In this document: piece after piece, positions 27,931-36,938 of the stretch
Numbering within the stretch: position 1 is the first letter of the stretch
Layout: the number at the start of each line of letters is the position of its first letter
Origin: SIG78 sp045635745
GTDB lineage: Bacteria; Verrucomicrobiota; Lentisphaeria; Victivallales; Victivallaceae
Direction: 5' to 3'
Assembly (NCBI GenBank): GCA_045635745.1
Contig: JAZTWG010000061.1
Span: 1 to 64,000, forward strand
DNA: 64,000 nucleotides
The notes under the pieces: generated by a model
Told to the model about the DNA's origin: nothing
Databases searched by the model: none
The model's input: the letters and a program-made list of their open reading frames with translations, nothing else
Made by a program: the position numbers and the translations under genes

Positions 27931-28791
27931 TCAACCGTCAAAGACGATCGTCCGCAGTCCGGCAGTGATCACCCGGTGTTCGAGGTGGGCTTTTACGGCG
28001 CGGGTGAGTACGCGGCGTTCGATGTCGCGCCCGATCTCTTTAAGATCTTCAGGACTGTGTTCGTGCGATACGCGTTCAACATCCTGCTCAATAATGGGTC
28101 CTTCGTCCAGATCCGCAGTGGCGTAATGGGCGGTGGCACCGATCATTTTCACGCCGCGCTGCCATGCCCGGTTGTAGGGGTTGCCCCCCTGGAAGGCAGG
28201 CAGAAATGCGTGATGGATATTGATGATATTACCTCTGAAATGGGCAATAAAGTCATCGCTGAGTACTTGCATATAGCGCGCCATCACCACCAGATCGATG
28301 TGGTGTTTATCGCAAAGTTCAATAACCTGTGCTTCCTGCTCGGCCTTGCTGGCTTTATCTTTGATCGGGCAGCAGTAATAAGGTATGTGAAAACGGTCGG
28401 CAACCGCTTCCAGATCGGGGTGATTGCTGATGATCAGCGGCACTTCGCACGGCAGAAAACCATCTTCGCGCCGCACCAGCAGATCGTAAAGACAATGCGA
28501 AGTCTTGCTGACCATGATCGCCACGCGGCTGACCGCATCAGAGTAATATACCTTGAAAGTGAAATCCAGCGCCTTGCCCAAACCGGCAAATTCTTCTTCC
28601 AGCGCCCGGCGGGTCATGGTCATGCCGGTGAGGTCGATTTTTATACGCATGAAATAGCTGTTTTCCATGGCATCGGTATACTGCCGGCAATGGAGGATAT
28701 TGAACGAACGCTTGTAGAAAAACATAGTGGTTTCCGCCAACAGCCCCTTACGGTCTGCTGCCGAAATCAAAAATACTGCATGTTGTGCCAT
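27931..28791 (-). CDS. purU: formyltetrahydrofolate deformylase
   Basis: 286 aa with an N-terminal ACT domain (ISAADRKGLLAETTMFFYKR) and a C-terminal formyltransferase-like hydrolase domain. Catalytic elements are visible: Asn-His in GNIINIHHAFLPAFQG and the Asp in AHYATADLDEGPIIEQD. The enzyme releases formate from 10-formyl-THF and so balances one-carbon and purine pools; in E. coli it is tuned by Gly and Met through the ACT domain. It lies 42 bp after lepB on the same strand and is probably the last gene of a lepA-lepB-purU transcript. Confidence 0.95.
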   Translation of the reverse strand: MAQHAVFLISAADRKGLLAETTMFFYKRSFNILHCRQYTDAMENSYFMRIKIDLTGMTMTRRALEEEFAGLGKALDFTFKVYYSDAVSRVAIMVSKTSHCLYDLLVRREDGFLPCEVPLIISNHPDLEAVADRFHIPYYCCPIKDKASKAEQEAQVIELCDKHHIDLVVMARYMQVLSDDFIAHFRGNIINIHHAFLPAFQGGNPYNRAWQRGVKMIGATAHYATADLDEGPIIEQDVERVSHEHSPEDLKEIGRDIERRVLTRAVKAHLEHRVITAGLRTIVFDG

Positions 28792-28833
28792 AATTATTGA
28801 TCCTTACTCCGGATGTTTGGGAAATATTATTTA

Positions 28834-30069
28834 TTACTGTACATTCATGCTCGAAAAAGTCCGCACCCCCGCCTGACCGGTGGGTATATCCAGCGGCTCC
28901 AGACGGTCAACGGTGCCCCAGCGGCGGCTGAACGGCCAGAAAATGATCGCCGGGCGCCCGATGAGATTTCGCCGCGGCACCGGGCCCCACACCCGGCTGT
29001 CGGCGCTGAACCGGGTGTTGTCGCCCAACATGAAATAATGATCCTGCGGCACGGTAAATTCTTCGCCGGAATTCCGCAGAAAATTGCTGTATCCGGGGAT
29101 ACTGTTGCTGTGCCCCTGATAACCGCCTTTGCCGGAATAGAGTTTTTTCATATTGGGCGCCAGTTCGTAGACCGGCACAAATTTTTCCGCCTTATGCGGT
29201 TTTACATAAAGTGTATCGTCCACGATCTTGAGCGTATCCAGCGGCAGCCCCACCAGCCGCTTGATATAATAGTCGCCGCTGTCTGCGGGGCGTTCACCGT
29301 TGGGGCCGATGATATTTTCGGTGGCAAAAACCATTACATCGCCCCGTTTCGGCTCGCGGAAGTGCAGACTCAAGCGATTGACAAAAAGGTGGTCGCCATC
29401 AGATAAATAGCCATCCACCGCCTTGCCGGAAAGGTATTTGCCCGGATAAAGCTCCGCATAGTCCGCCACTTTGCCCGGCACCCCCGGCAGCATGGCAGAT
29501 GTACCGTCGGTAAAGGGCAGTATGGTACTGTCAAAAAATCCGAACTCTTTTGCCGGATAGAGTTCTTTGCCCATCTGCACAGTTTTTTTCAGCTCAAGCA
29601 ACGCCTTGCGCGAAGCAAAAAGCGCATAATTACCCACGCTGCCAAGCTTGCCGAAAAGCGGATTCACGCCTTTGATTGCGTGCGCTTTATCCGTATCCAC
29701 AAAGTGTATGCCGTAGAGTGTCGGCTGCATGGAGCTGGTCGGGATCTTGAACGGCTGAAAAAAGAGCGCTCTTATACCGAATGCCACCATCAGCGCCACC
29801 GCCAGAATATCGAGTATTTCGCGCATGGAGCTGTGGGGATTGTACTTTTTCATCACCGAATTTGCCGACTCTTTCCACGCTTTCACCTCTCCGGGATCAT
29901 TTGCAGTCAGGAGTTTCTCGCCCCCGGCGATCACCGCGGCGATCTCCTGCCGGGCGGGATCTTCAAGAATATCATCGTCGGTATGCAAAAAGTTCTTCAG
30001 CGCGGAAAGCTGTTTTTTCAACGCTTTACGCAACTGATATTTCTGCAGAATATTCCGGAATGAAATCAT
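28834..30069 (-). CDS. lepB: signal peptidase I (large form)
   Basis: 411 aa; start at the ATG at 30069 (GAGG 9 nt upstream) rather than the in-frame upstream codon at 30096. A charged N-terminal region of about 85 residues precedes the single membrane helix (about 85-103). The catalytic Ser113 lies in KIPTSSMQPTL. The general-base Lys is in YYIKRLVGLP (about residue 270), and the C-terminal box is GDNTRFSADSRVWGPVP. A long insertion between Ser and Lys (roughly 115-215) makes it larger than the 324-aa E. coli enzyme. It cleaves signal peptides at the periplasmic face. It lies 24 bp after lepA, the same order as in E. coli. Confidence 0.94.
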   Translation of the reverse strand: MISFRNILQKYQLRKALKKQLSALKNFLHTDDDILEDPARQEIAAVIAGGEKLLTANDPGEVKAWKESANSVMKKYNPHSSMREILDILAVALMVAFGIRALFFQPFKIPTSSMQPTLYGIHFVDTDKAHAIKGVNPLFGKLGSVGNYALFASRKALLELKKTVQMGKELYPAKEFGFFDSTILPFTDGTSAMLPGVPGKVADYAELYPGKYLSGKAVDGYLSDGDHLFVNRLSLHFREPKRGDVMVFATENIIGPNGERPADSGDYYIKRLVGLPLDTLKIVDDTLYVKPHKAEKFVPVYELAPNMKKLYSGKGGYQGHSNSIPGYSNFLRNSGEEFTVPQDHYFMLGDNTRFSADSRVWGPVPRRNLIGRPAIIFWPFSRRWGTVDRLEPLDIPTGQAGVRTFSSMNVQ

Positions 30070-30092
30070 GGCCAGCCACCTCAATAAAGCAA

Positions 30093-31892
30093 TCAATTAT
30101 CGTCATCGTTATTCCGCAGCACCGCCACAAAGGCCTCCTGCGGAATATTCACCTGACCGATCATCTTCATGCGTTTTTTACCCTCTTTCTGTTTTTCCAG
30201 CAGCTTGCGCTTACGCGTGATATCGCCGCCGTAGCACTTGGCCAGCACGTTCTTACGCAGCTGGCGGATCGTTTCGCGCGCCACGACTTTGCCGCCGATA
30301 GCCGCCTGAATGGCGATCTGGAACTGCTGGGGCGGGATCACATCCTTCAAACGCTCGCAAATCTGACGTCCGCGTCCGTAGGCCATATCGGCATGCACGA
30401 TCGAGGCAAAAGCATCCACCGGCTCGCCGTTGACCAGAATATCGAGCTTGACAAGTTTATCGGCGCGGTATCCGGCAGGTTCATAGTCCATACTGCCGTA
30501 ACCGCGGGTGATACTTTTGAGTTTATCGTGAAAATCGATAAGTATTTCGTGCATCGGCAGTTCTGCGGTAATGATCACGTGGTTGGCATCCACAGAATCG
30601 GTCCGCGTGCAGATCCCGCGTTTGCTCATAATCAGATTCATCACATCCCCGATATAGGTATTCGGCAGCATCAATCTGGCCTGAATAAGCGGTTCTTCGA
30701 TCCGGTCGATACCGCTGGGGTCGGGCAGATACACGGGGTTGTCAACTTCCACCATGGAGCCATCTTTGAGGTAAACATGATAGATCACACTGGGGTAAGT
30801 TGCAATAATATCCATATTGTATTCGCGGCGCAGACGCTCCTGAATGATTTCCATGTGCAGCAACCCCAGAAATCCGCAGCGGAAACCGAATCCCAGTGCC
30901 GCCGAGCTTTCTGCCTGATAGATGAATGCCGCATCGTTGAGCTGCAGTTTGCTCATGGAAAACTTGAGCTGATCGTAATCGGCGCTGTCGATGGGGTAGA
31001 TACCGCTGAAAACCATCGGCCGCACTTCTTTGAAGCCCGGCAGCGGTTCGGCACATGGCTCTTTGGCCAGCGTTACAGTATCGCCGATTTTAGTGTCGGA
31101 GGGGCTTTTGATGTTGGGGATAAGATAACCCACTTCGCCCGCACTCAAAGAGTCGGCCGCGCGCATTTCGGGGCTGAAAAAGCCCACTTCCTTGATTTCG
31201 CTCTCCAGACCGGTGCTGAAAAGTTTCAGCCGGTCGCCGCGCTTGAAACTGCCCGACATCACCCGCACATAGACCACCACGCCGCGATAGGCATCGTAGG
31301 TGGAGTCAAAAATCAAAGCGCTGGCGTTGCCGCCGCGGTCGGTCGGCGGAGGAATACGGTCGATGACCGCTTCAAAAAGTTCCGGCACCCCTTCGCCGGT
31401 CTTGCCGGAAACCAGCAGCGCTTCTTCGCGCGGAATGGCCAGCACCTCTTCCATCTGCTCGTAACAGAGATCCAGATTGGCCGCCGGCAGGTCGATCTTG
31501 TTGATCAGCGGTATGATATGCAGATTTTCCTTGAATGCCAGACTCACGTTGGCCACGGTCTGCGCCTGAACGCCCTGGGTGGCATCGATCAGCAGCAGCG
31601 CGCCTTCGCAAGCGCCGAGCGAACGGCTCACTTCGTAGTTGAAGTCCACGTGTCCGGGAGTATCGATCAGGTTTATCTGGTACTCTTCGCCGTCAGAACC
31701 TTTGCAGTACATGCGAACCGGGTGCGACTTGATGGTGATCCCGCGTTCGCGTTCCAGATCCATACCGTCGAGCAGCTGATCTTGCATTTCCCGCTTTTCC
31801 ACTGTGCCGGTATATTCCAGCAGACGGTCCGCCAGAGTGGATTTGCCGTGGTCAATGTGGGCAATGATTGAAAAATTACGGATATGTTTCAA
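30093..31892 (-). CDS. lepA: elongation factor 4 (LepA) GTPase
   Basis: 599 aa, essentially the canonical length. The start codon is TTG at 31892, supported by GGAG 8 nt upstream. G motifs: AHIDHGKST (G1), RGITIKSH (G2), DTPGHVDF (G3), NKIDLP (G4) and SGKTGEG (G5). The C-terminal LepA-specific domain ends in RKRKLLEKQKEGKKRMK followed by an unusually acidic tail. EF4 back-translocates or remodels ribosomes under stress. It is the first gene of lepA-lepB-purU, with its own promoter at 31938-31966. Confidence 0.97.
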   Translation of the reverse strand: MKHIRNFSIIAHIDHGKSTLADRLLEYTGTVEKREMQDQLLDGMDLERERGITIKSHPVRMYCKGSDGEEYQINLIDTPGHVDFNYEVSRSLGACEGALLLIDATQGVQAQTVANVSLAFKENLHIIPLINKIDLPAANLDLCYEQMEEVLAIPREEALLVSGKTGEGVPELFEAVIDRIPPPTDRGGNASALIFDSTYDAYRGVVVYVRVMSGSFKRGDRLKLFSTGLESEIKEVGFFSPEMRAADSLSAGEVGYLIPNIKSPSDTKIGDTVTLAKEPCAEPLPGFKEVRPMVFSGIYPIDSADYDQLKFSMSKLQLNDAAFIYQAESSAALGFGFRCGFLGLLHMEIIQERLRREYNMDIIATYPSVIYHVYLKDGSMVEVDNPVYLPDPSGIDRIEEPLIQARLMLPNTYIGDVMNLIMSKRGICTRTDSVDANHVIITAELPMHEILIDFHDKLKSITRGYGSMDYEPAGYRADKLVKLDILVNGEPVDAFASIVHADMAYGRGRQICERLKDVIPPQQFQIAIQAAIGGKVVARETIRQLRKNVLAKCYGGDITRKRKLLEKQKEGKKRMKMIGQVNIPQEAFVAVLRNNDDDN

Positions 31893-31937
31893 GGGTTTTT
31901 CTCCTGATTTTATGCTTTAAATATATACTTATCAAAT

Positions 31938-31966
31938 AATATAGCACAAATCCGGCAATTTTACAA
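31938..31966 (-). promoter_or_regulatory. promoter of lepA-lepB-purU
   Basis: On the minus strand, TTGTAA (31966-31961), 17 nt, TATATT (31943-31938), 46 bp before the lepA TTG. Confidence 0.6.
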
Positions 31967-31985
31967 ACCTGCCGCCGGAGCAATC

Positions 31986-32013
31986 TTGCAAAAAACGACG
32001 CATGCTGTATATT
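31986..32013 (+). promoter_or_regulatory. promoter of the D-threonine-aldolase-like gene
   Basis: TTGCAA (31986-31991), 16 nt, TATATT (32008-32013), 35 bp before the ATG at 32048. It is divergent from the lepA promoter. Confidence 0.6.
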
Positions 32014-32047
32014 ATCAGGAGAGAACTTTAACCCGGGAGAGTTTTTC

Positions 32048-33145
32048 ATGAAAAAGTGTGATTTGGACACCCCGTCGCTGATCCTTGATCTGGATATTTT
32101 TGAAAAAAACCTGCAGACTATGCGGGACTTTGCCGCTGCCAACGGCAAAAAACTGCGCCCGCATGCCAAAACTCATAAATGTCCTGAAATCGCCCGCCGC
32201 CAGCTGGCGTGCGGCAACTGTGCCGGGATCTGCGCGGCAAAACTTTCCGAAGCCGAAGCGCTGGCGGATAATGGTATATCGTCCATTCTCATAACTTCGC
32301 CTGTTTCCGCGCCATGGAAGATCGCCCGGATCGGCAAACTCAACTGCAATATAGAGCATCTGCAGCTGGTGGTGGATCACCCCAGCCAGGTGGAACAGCT
32401 TGCCGCGATCGCTTCGCCGGAAGCGCCGATCCATCTGCTTATTGATGTGGATCCGGAAATGGGGCGCACCGGAGTATCATTTGACAAAGCATTGGATTTC
32501 GCCCGCTTTATTGCGCGTTTTCCCAATCTGATACTCGATGGCGTGCAATGCTACGCCGGACATCTGCAGCACATAACCGGCGGCGCTGAACGCAATGCCG
32601 AAAGCACCCGCCTGATGCAGAAAGGTGCTGCCGCCTACCGGAGTATTGCTGCAGCGTTTCCGACTTGCCGGATTTTTACCGGTACCGGTACCGGCACCAG
32701 CGCCACCGATGTATTGATTCCGGAAGTGACCGATATTCAGGTGGGATCGTATTGCATGATGGATGCCGAATATCTGGCGGTGGAACATACCGGGCCGCAA
32801 TACCAGCCCGCACTGCGGATGATTTCCAGCGTAATAAGCTGTAATCACGCCGGTCATGCCACCATTGATGCCGGAACCAAAGCCATATACGTTACCCCCG
32901 GCGCACCGCCGAGAGTCATCGATGGCGGCACATTCCGCGCCGGAGTAACGTACGACTGGAACTACGGCGATGAACACGGTCATCTGCTGCTTGCTGAAAA
33001 CGCGGTCATGACCCCGGGCGAAAGAGTGGAACTTGTTGTGTCGCATTGCGACCCCACCGTGAACCTCTTCGACGAACTCTGGGTCGTCCGGCAGGATGAA
33101 GTCACCGACCGCTGGGAAATATCTCTACGCGGCTGCTGCCGGTAA
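32048..33145 (+). CDS. DSD1-family PLP enzyme (D-threonine aldolase / D-serine dehydratase-like)
   Basis: 365 aa alanine-racemase-fold protein. The Schiff-base Lys is K41 in RPHAKTHK. The glycine-rich phosphate cup is FTGTGTGTSATD. The C-terminal beta domain carries the probable metal ligands His and Asp in VVSHCDPTVN (about H336, D338), as in D-threonine aldolases and eukaryotic D-serine dehydratases. It opens with the family-typical DLDTPSLILDLDIFEKN. It probably degrades D-Thr, D-Ser or 3-hydroxy-D-amino acids in the cytoplasm. It is monocistronic, with its own promoter upstream and a convergent neighbour downstream. Confidence 0.9.
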   Translation: MKKCDLDTPSLILDLDIFEKNLQTMRDFAAANGKKLRPHAKTHKCPEIARRQLACGNCAGICAAKLSEAEALADNGISSILITSPVSAPWKIARIGKLNCNIEHLQLVVDHPSQVEQLAAIASPEAPIHLLIDVDPEMGRTGVSFDKALDFARFIARFPNLILDGVQCYAGHLQHITGGAERNAESTRLMQKGAAAYRSIAAAFPTCRIFTGTGTGTSATDVLIPEVTDIQVGSYCMMDAEYLAVEHTGPQYQPALRMISSVISCNHAGHATIDAGTKAIYVTPGAPPRVIDGGTFRAGVTYDWNYGDEHGHLLLAENAVMTPGERVELVVSHCDPTVNLFDELWVVRQDEVTDRWEISLRGCCR

Positions 33146-33185
33146 AACGCAATACCGTCTTTACAGCGCTTATTACCGTATAATT

Positions 33186-33222
33186 ATCAGCGCCAATCTG
33201 CCCAAAGGCTATTGGCGCTGAT
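33186..33222. terminator. hairpin between convergent genes, possible bidirectional terminator
   Basis: Perfect 12-bp arms ATCAGCGCCAAT (33186-33197) and ATTGGCGCTGAT (33211-33222) with a 13-nt loop. There is no strong T-run on either side, so termination may be factor-dependent. Confidence 0.5.
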
Positions 33223-33258
33223 GCATCCGGTATATCACCGGCTTATAATTTTACCTTA

Positions 33259-35466
33259 TTACTGCTGCACGATTTCTTCGACCGTGCCGGAAGCATTGCT
33301 GATCGTTTTACCCGGCAGAATGATATCGGCCTGACTGCCGGAAGGAATTTCAAAATGGCACTTTATACCATCAGCGCTGCGTTCCCATTGACTGCTGATC
33401 ATGCCGCAGGGCGAAGCGTAGCGGGTATGGACACGGTCGAGTTTTTTCACGAAACACGGCTTGATGACAAACTTCTTGAATCCGGGGGTGGCTTCCTGCG
33501 GATTGAGCCCGCCGGGATACCGGTACATCCACGCTGAAATATCGCCGAACATGATGTGGTTCTGCGAATCTTTGCCGTTCCAGTTTTCCCACAGCGAAGT
33601 GGCGCCATTCATCACCTGCCAGCCCCAGCCGGGAAATTCCTTGTGGGTGATGATTTCAAAAGCATCATCGGCATAGCCGTTATCTGCCAGCACACGGGGA
33701 ACATATTTGGACCCGAGAATACCGAAATTGGTTTTATGTTCTTCGGCGCGCACCTGATTTACCAGATACTCCATACTCTTTGCGGCTTCTGCCCCCTCAA
33801 TAAACTTGAAGTATACCGCGGCGGCGGTGGCGGTCAAAGCCCGGTCGGCAAAAGAACCGTCGCCATTGGAGAATTTTTTCACAAACGACTGCCGGATTTT
33901 TTCTGCCAATGCCCGGTAATCAGCGGCATCGGCGCTTTTGCCCAGCAGATCGGCAAAAAATGCCGTCCGCAGAACATTCTGATAGTAGTAGCCTGTGGAA
34001 GTAACTTCCACCGGCGTGATCTGCAGCCGATCCCAATGACACCAGTCGCCCAAACCGAAATCGAGCAGATAATTTTCGGAACGGCTTTCGCAATATTCCA
34101 AATAGAGTTTGAAGTTGTCGTAATATTTTTCGATCATTTCAGTTTTGCCGTAAAAGCAGTACACCTGATAGGGATATTCAAAAAGCAAAGTATCCCACGC
34201 CGGACCGCTGCCCCAGTTGAACCCCCAACCGCCGGTGGGGGCAATGCCGGGAAGCTGCCCGCTGGGGCGCTGGGTATCGGTCAGGATCTGCATAAAATGC
34301 GTATAGGCTTTTTCCATATTGAAATTCCACACCCCGGTTTCGGCGGCCATGGCGGCATCGCCGGTCCAGCCGTTCTTTTCGCGGTGCGGGCAGTCGGTGG
34401 GAATGCCGGTGAAGTTGGATTTATAGCTCTGGCGGGTGTTGCGCTGCAGAGCATTAAGCACGCTGTCCGAAGAATCGAATTCGCCGGAATTTTCAAAAGC
34501 TGTATGCACAAATTGAGCCTGAATATCCAGAATTTCTGCTTTGCCGACTTTCCAGATCTGCACATAGCGGAAACCGTGATAAACAAACTCCGGCTCAAAG
34601 GTTTCGCCTTCCGGATCGCCTTTCAGAGTATAGCGGTCGGTCTGGAAAACGCCGAAATTTTCATAAGGATCTATCTCCTGCGTATTGATATAGCCGGAAA
34701 GGGGATCGATTTTTTCCACATATTTAAGCTCAATAACGGTTCCGGCATCGCCTTTGACTCTGACTTTGCACCAGCCGGTGAGATTGATCCCGAAATCATA
34801 ATTTGTTTCCCAGCAGGTGATAAAACGTTTTTTGACCGCCGGATAACTTTGCATAACTTTGCACGGTTCGATATTTTCGCGCACGACCCGGCCGCCGGCG
34901 GGCATGCACAGCATGGCAGACGTCCAGCTGCTGTCATCCAAATCCGGATCGGCAAAACCGGGAACTTCCAGCCGCGCATCATAATGTTGACCATTGCGGA
35001 ATTCGTTGAACGTTATGGGGCTGGGATGAACTTTCCACGTGTTGTCGCTTTTGGCCGCCAGTTGACCATCTACTACGATATCGCACAAAAGTTTGGGATA
35101 ATCGCGCCATGGGGCCTTGTCGAAACTCCATTTGGGTACACGGCTGTTGAACAGTCCGTTGCCCAGCAGAACACATACGGCGTTACGGCCTTTTTTGAGC
35201 AGATGGGTTACATCGTACTCTATATAGCTTACATGCTTATCGAACTGCGTAAGCGTGGGTGCCAGTACCCGGTCATCAGCTTTCTGACCATTCACATAAA
35301 GCACATGCCAGCCAAGACCGCACAGAAAAATCTTTGCATTGCCGGGAGTCCCGGCGCAGTCAAAAGTTTTGCGCATATAAGGTGCCGACAATACTGTATC
35401 GGTGGGAGTACCCATAGTAACACCGGCGTTGATCCAGCGCCCCTGCCATTTGCGTTCTTCATTCAT
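33259..35466 (-). CDS. alpha-L-rhamnosidase (GH78), intracellular
   Basis: 735 aa without a signal peptide. The N-terminal half is beta-rich: SAPYMRKTFDC, a carbohydrate-binding-like KIFLCGLGWHVLYVNGQK, then GWCKVRVKGDAGT. The (alpha/alpha)6 domain has the GH78 signature TDCPHREKNGWTGDA, whose acidic residues flank the active site. PAWDTLLFEYPYQVYCFYG and NGATSLWENWNG follow, and a C-terminal beta domain closes the protein. GH78 enzymes release L-rhamnose from plant glycosides, pectin (RG-I) or bacterial polysaccharides. The nearest minus-strand genes are a YhcH-family protein and an MBL hydrolase upstream; no rhamnose catabolic genes are present. Confidence 0.9.
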   Translation of the reverse strand: MNEERKWQGRWINAGVTMGTPTDTVLSAPYMRKTFDCAGTPGNAKIFLCGLGWHVLYVNGQKADDRVLAPTLTQFDKHVSYIEYDVTHLLKKGRNAVCVLLGNGLFNSRVPKWSFDKAPWRDYPKLLCDIVVDGQLAAKSDNTWKVHPSPITFNEFRNGQHYDARLEVPGFADPDLDDSSWTSAMLCMPAGGRVVRENIEPCKVMQSYPAVKKRFITCWETNYDFGINLTGWCKVRVKGDAGTVIELKYVEKIDPLSGYINTQEIDPYENFGVFQTDRYTLKGDPEGETFEPEFVYHGFRYVQIWKVGKAEILDIQAQFVHTAFENSGEFDSSDSVLNALQRNTRQSYKSNFTGIPTDCPHREKNGWTGDAAMAAETGVWNFNMEKAYTHFMQILTDTQRPSGQLPGIAPTGGWGFNWGSGPAWDTLLFEYPYQVYCFYGKTEMIEKYYDNFKLYLEYCESRSENYLLDFGLGDWCHWDRLQITPVEVTSTGYYYQNVLRTAFFADLLGKSADAADYRALAEKIRQSFVKKFSNGDGSFADRALTATAAAVYFKFIEGAEAAKSMEYLVNQVRAEEHKTNFGILGSKYVPRVLADNGYADDAFEIITHKEFPGWGWQVMNGATSLWENWNGKDSQNHIMFGDISAWMYRYPGGLNPQEATPGFKKFVIKPCFVKKLDRVHTRYASPCGMISSQWERSADGIKCHFEIPSGSQADIILPGKTISNASGTVEEIVQQ

Positions 35467-35629
35467 AGATAATATACCTTATTTTCCTGCGAATATTTTC
35501 CATTTTTATATACTGCAATACAACTTTATGTATCAGCAATTTTTAAGTGAAGATCACCGGATCTGATCGATCCGGCGATCTGACGGAATTGGCGGTGCGA
35601 GCCGTAACGCCGGACATTCAGGCGCAAAA

Positions 35630-36106
35630 TCACTCAAAAATCGAGCGGTGGATCTTCACTACCACTTTTTTTACGGTACCGGGGGCATCGGTGCACTCAA
35701 TACAGGGCATGTGGCCCTCTTCCGGAAAGAGTATGGCAAAGTTGCCGGGCACCAGTTTGCAGGCCAGCGCAGATGCCGGATCAAAGTTGTAAAACCCGCA
35801 ATCTTTTTCGGAATCAAATGCACTTTTTTCCGTCAGGCCCGCCAGCGGCGAATAATAGATGTATTCTGTTCCCGCCAGCAGAGTCTGCAGATCCACAAAC
35901 TCCCGATGGTATTCAATCGCACCTTCCGAGAGCTTTTTGGGTGTGTATTCCTGCACATTGGCGTAAATTAGACCTTCTTTCAGCACATGTTTGCCTTCGG
36001 CAATATCCGGAGTGAACGTTCTCAAAAACTCTATTGCCTGACAAAATTCCGAAGCGTTGCGGTGCGGCACATAGCGCCGCCAGAATGTCAAATCATCAAA
36101 AATCAT
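35630..36106 (-). CDS. YhcH/YjgK/YiaL family cupin-like protein
   Basis: 158 aa small beta protein. Family-conserved metal-site residues are visible in GAIEYHREFVDLQTLLAG (Glu, His), in FPEEGHMPCIE (Glu, His), and in the closing KKVVVKIHR. Relatives (TabA, NanQ/YhcH, EbgC) act as anomerases or accessory proteins in sugar use, including sialic acid metabolism. It is encoded 28 bp after the MBL hydrolase. The gap 35467-35629 to the rhamnosidase holds only an imperfect GATC-rich inverted repeat around 35552-35578. Confidence 0.88.
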   Translation of the reverse strand: MIFDDLTFWRRYVPHRNASEFCQAIEFLRTFTPDIAEGKHVLKEGLIYANVQEYTPKKLSEGAIEYHREFVDLQTLLAGTEYIYYSPLAGLTEKSAFDSEKDCGFYNFDPASALACKLVPGNFAILFPEEGHMPCIECTDAPGTVKKVVVKIHRSIFE

Positions 36107-36134
36107 CGGTTTACCTCATTATAATATTCTGAAA

Positions 36135-36908
36135 TCAAAGTTCTATGATCATATCGTCTTCGGCAAAGATCACATCTCCGCCCCACGCCCGGCGGGTGGC
36201 AACTGCAGTTTGGGTAGGCAGATTTATGTAATCTCTGCCATGGTGCATGAAAATTATGCTGCCGATGGCGCAATTACGTTCTTTCCATTTGGCGCAGACT
36301 TCCCACGGGTGGTGATGACCGCTTTCCATAAGCAGCGCATCGCACTTTATGCTCCAGTCGGCAAATTCATCGGGCGACTTTACATCGCCGGAGTAGACTA
36401 CGACTTTATCTCCGGCCGTTATGCGGAACGAAAATGACCGGAAATCGCCATTTTCCGCTTTGGCAATATGTTCGTTGCCGCGGAATTCGACCATAATATC
36501 ATCATTTTTGAAAAATCCGCCGTCGGAGAGTACCTGCCCGTTGATCTCAGTATGATGCGGATAAGCACCCACGGCCCGGGTGAACGCATCAAAAGTTTCC
36601 AGCAATTCGCCCGTTGGCATAAAAAGATCCACATTGCGCGGTTCGGTATCCTTGTAATGGGCCCGCATTTTCAGCATGGTGGAAAATACATTGAGCAGGC
36701 CGCCCAGATGATCGTAATGCGGATGCGATATGAAAATACTTTTGATACTCAGCATATCCATTTGCGCCAGATAGGCTGTGCGCGAGCAATTTTCTCCGGC
36801 ATCAAAGAGATAGATATTGCCATTATCCAGCTCCAGCGCCCACGAAGTGTGGTTGCGGCCCGGAAAGGGTTCGGTACCGGAAAGCGCGCCTAAAATGTGA
36901 ATCCTCAT
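36135..36908 (-). CDS. MBL-fold metallo-hydrolase
   Basis: 257 aa metallo-beta-lactamase fold. The metal motif is HPHYDH (H62, H64, D66, H67). Further ligands are probably in VYSGDVKS (Asp), MESGHHHPWE and FMHHGRDY (His). The N-terminus, LGALSGTEPFPGRNHTS, resembles RNase Z-like or ribonuclease-related MBL hydrolases acting on small phosphodiesters. No signal peptide. It sits between bamA and the YhcH-family gene on the same strand, 30 bp after bamA. Its substrate cannot be named from the sequence. Confidence 0.87.
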   Translation of the reverse strand: MRIHILGALSGTEPFPGRNHTSWALELDNGNIYLFDAGENCSRTAYLAQMDMLSIKSIFISHPHYDHLGGLLNVFSTMLKMRAHYKDTEPRNVDLFMPTGELLETFDAFTRAVGAYPHHTEINGQVLSDGGFFKNDDIMVEFRGNEHIAKAENGDFRSFSFRITAGDKVVVYSGDVKSPDEFADWSIKCDALLMESGHHHPWEVCAKWKERNCAIGSIIFMHHGRDYINLPTQTAVATRRAWGGDVIFAEDDMIIEL

Positions 36909-36938
36909 ACGACGTACCTTTCTGAAAAATTTTTATTG

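Noticed and set aside
29781..31871. Long plus-strand open frame opposite lepA and lepB
   Set aside because: lepA and lepB are unmistakable on the minus strand; the antisense translation is His/Gln-rich and featureless.
33556..35472. Long plus-strand open frame opposite the GH78 gene
   Set aside because: It mirrors the rhamnosidase codons; no motifs and no start signals.
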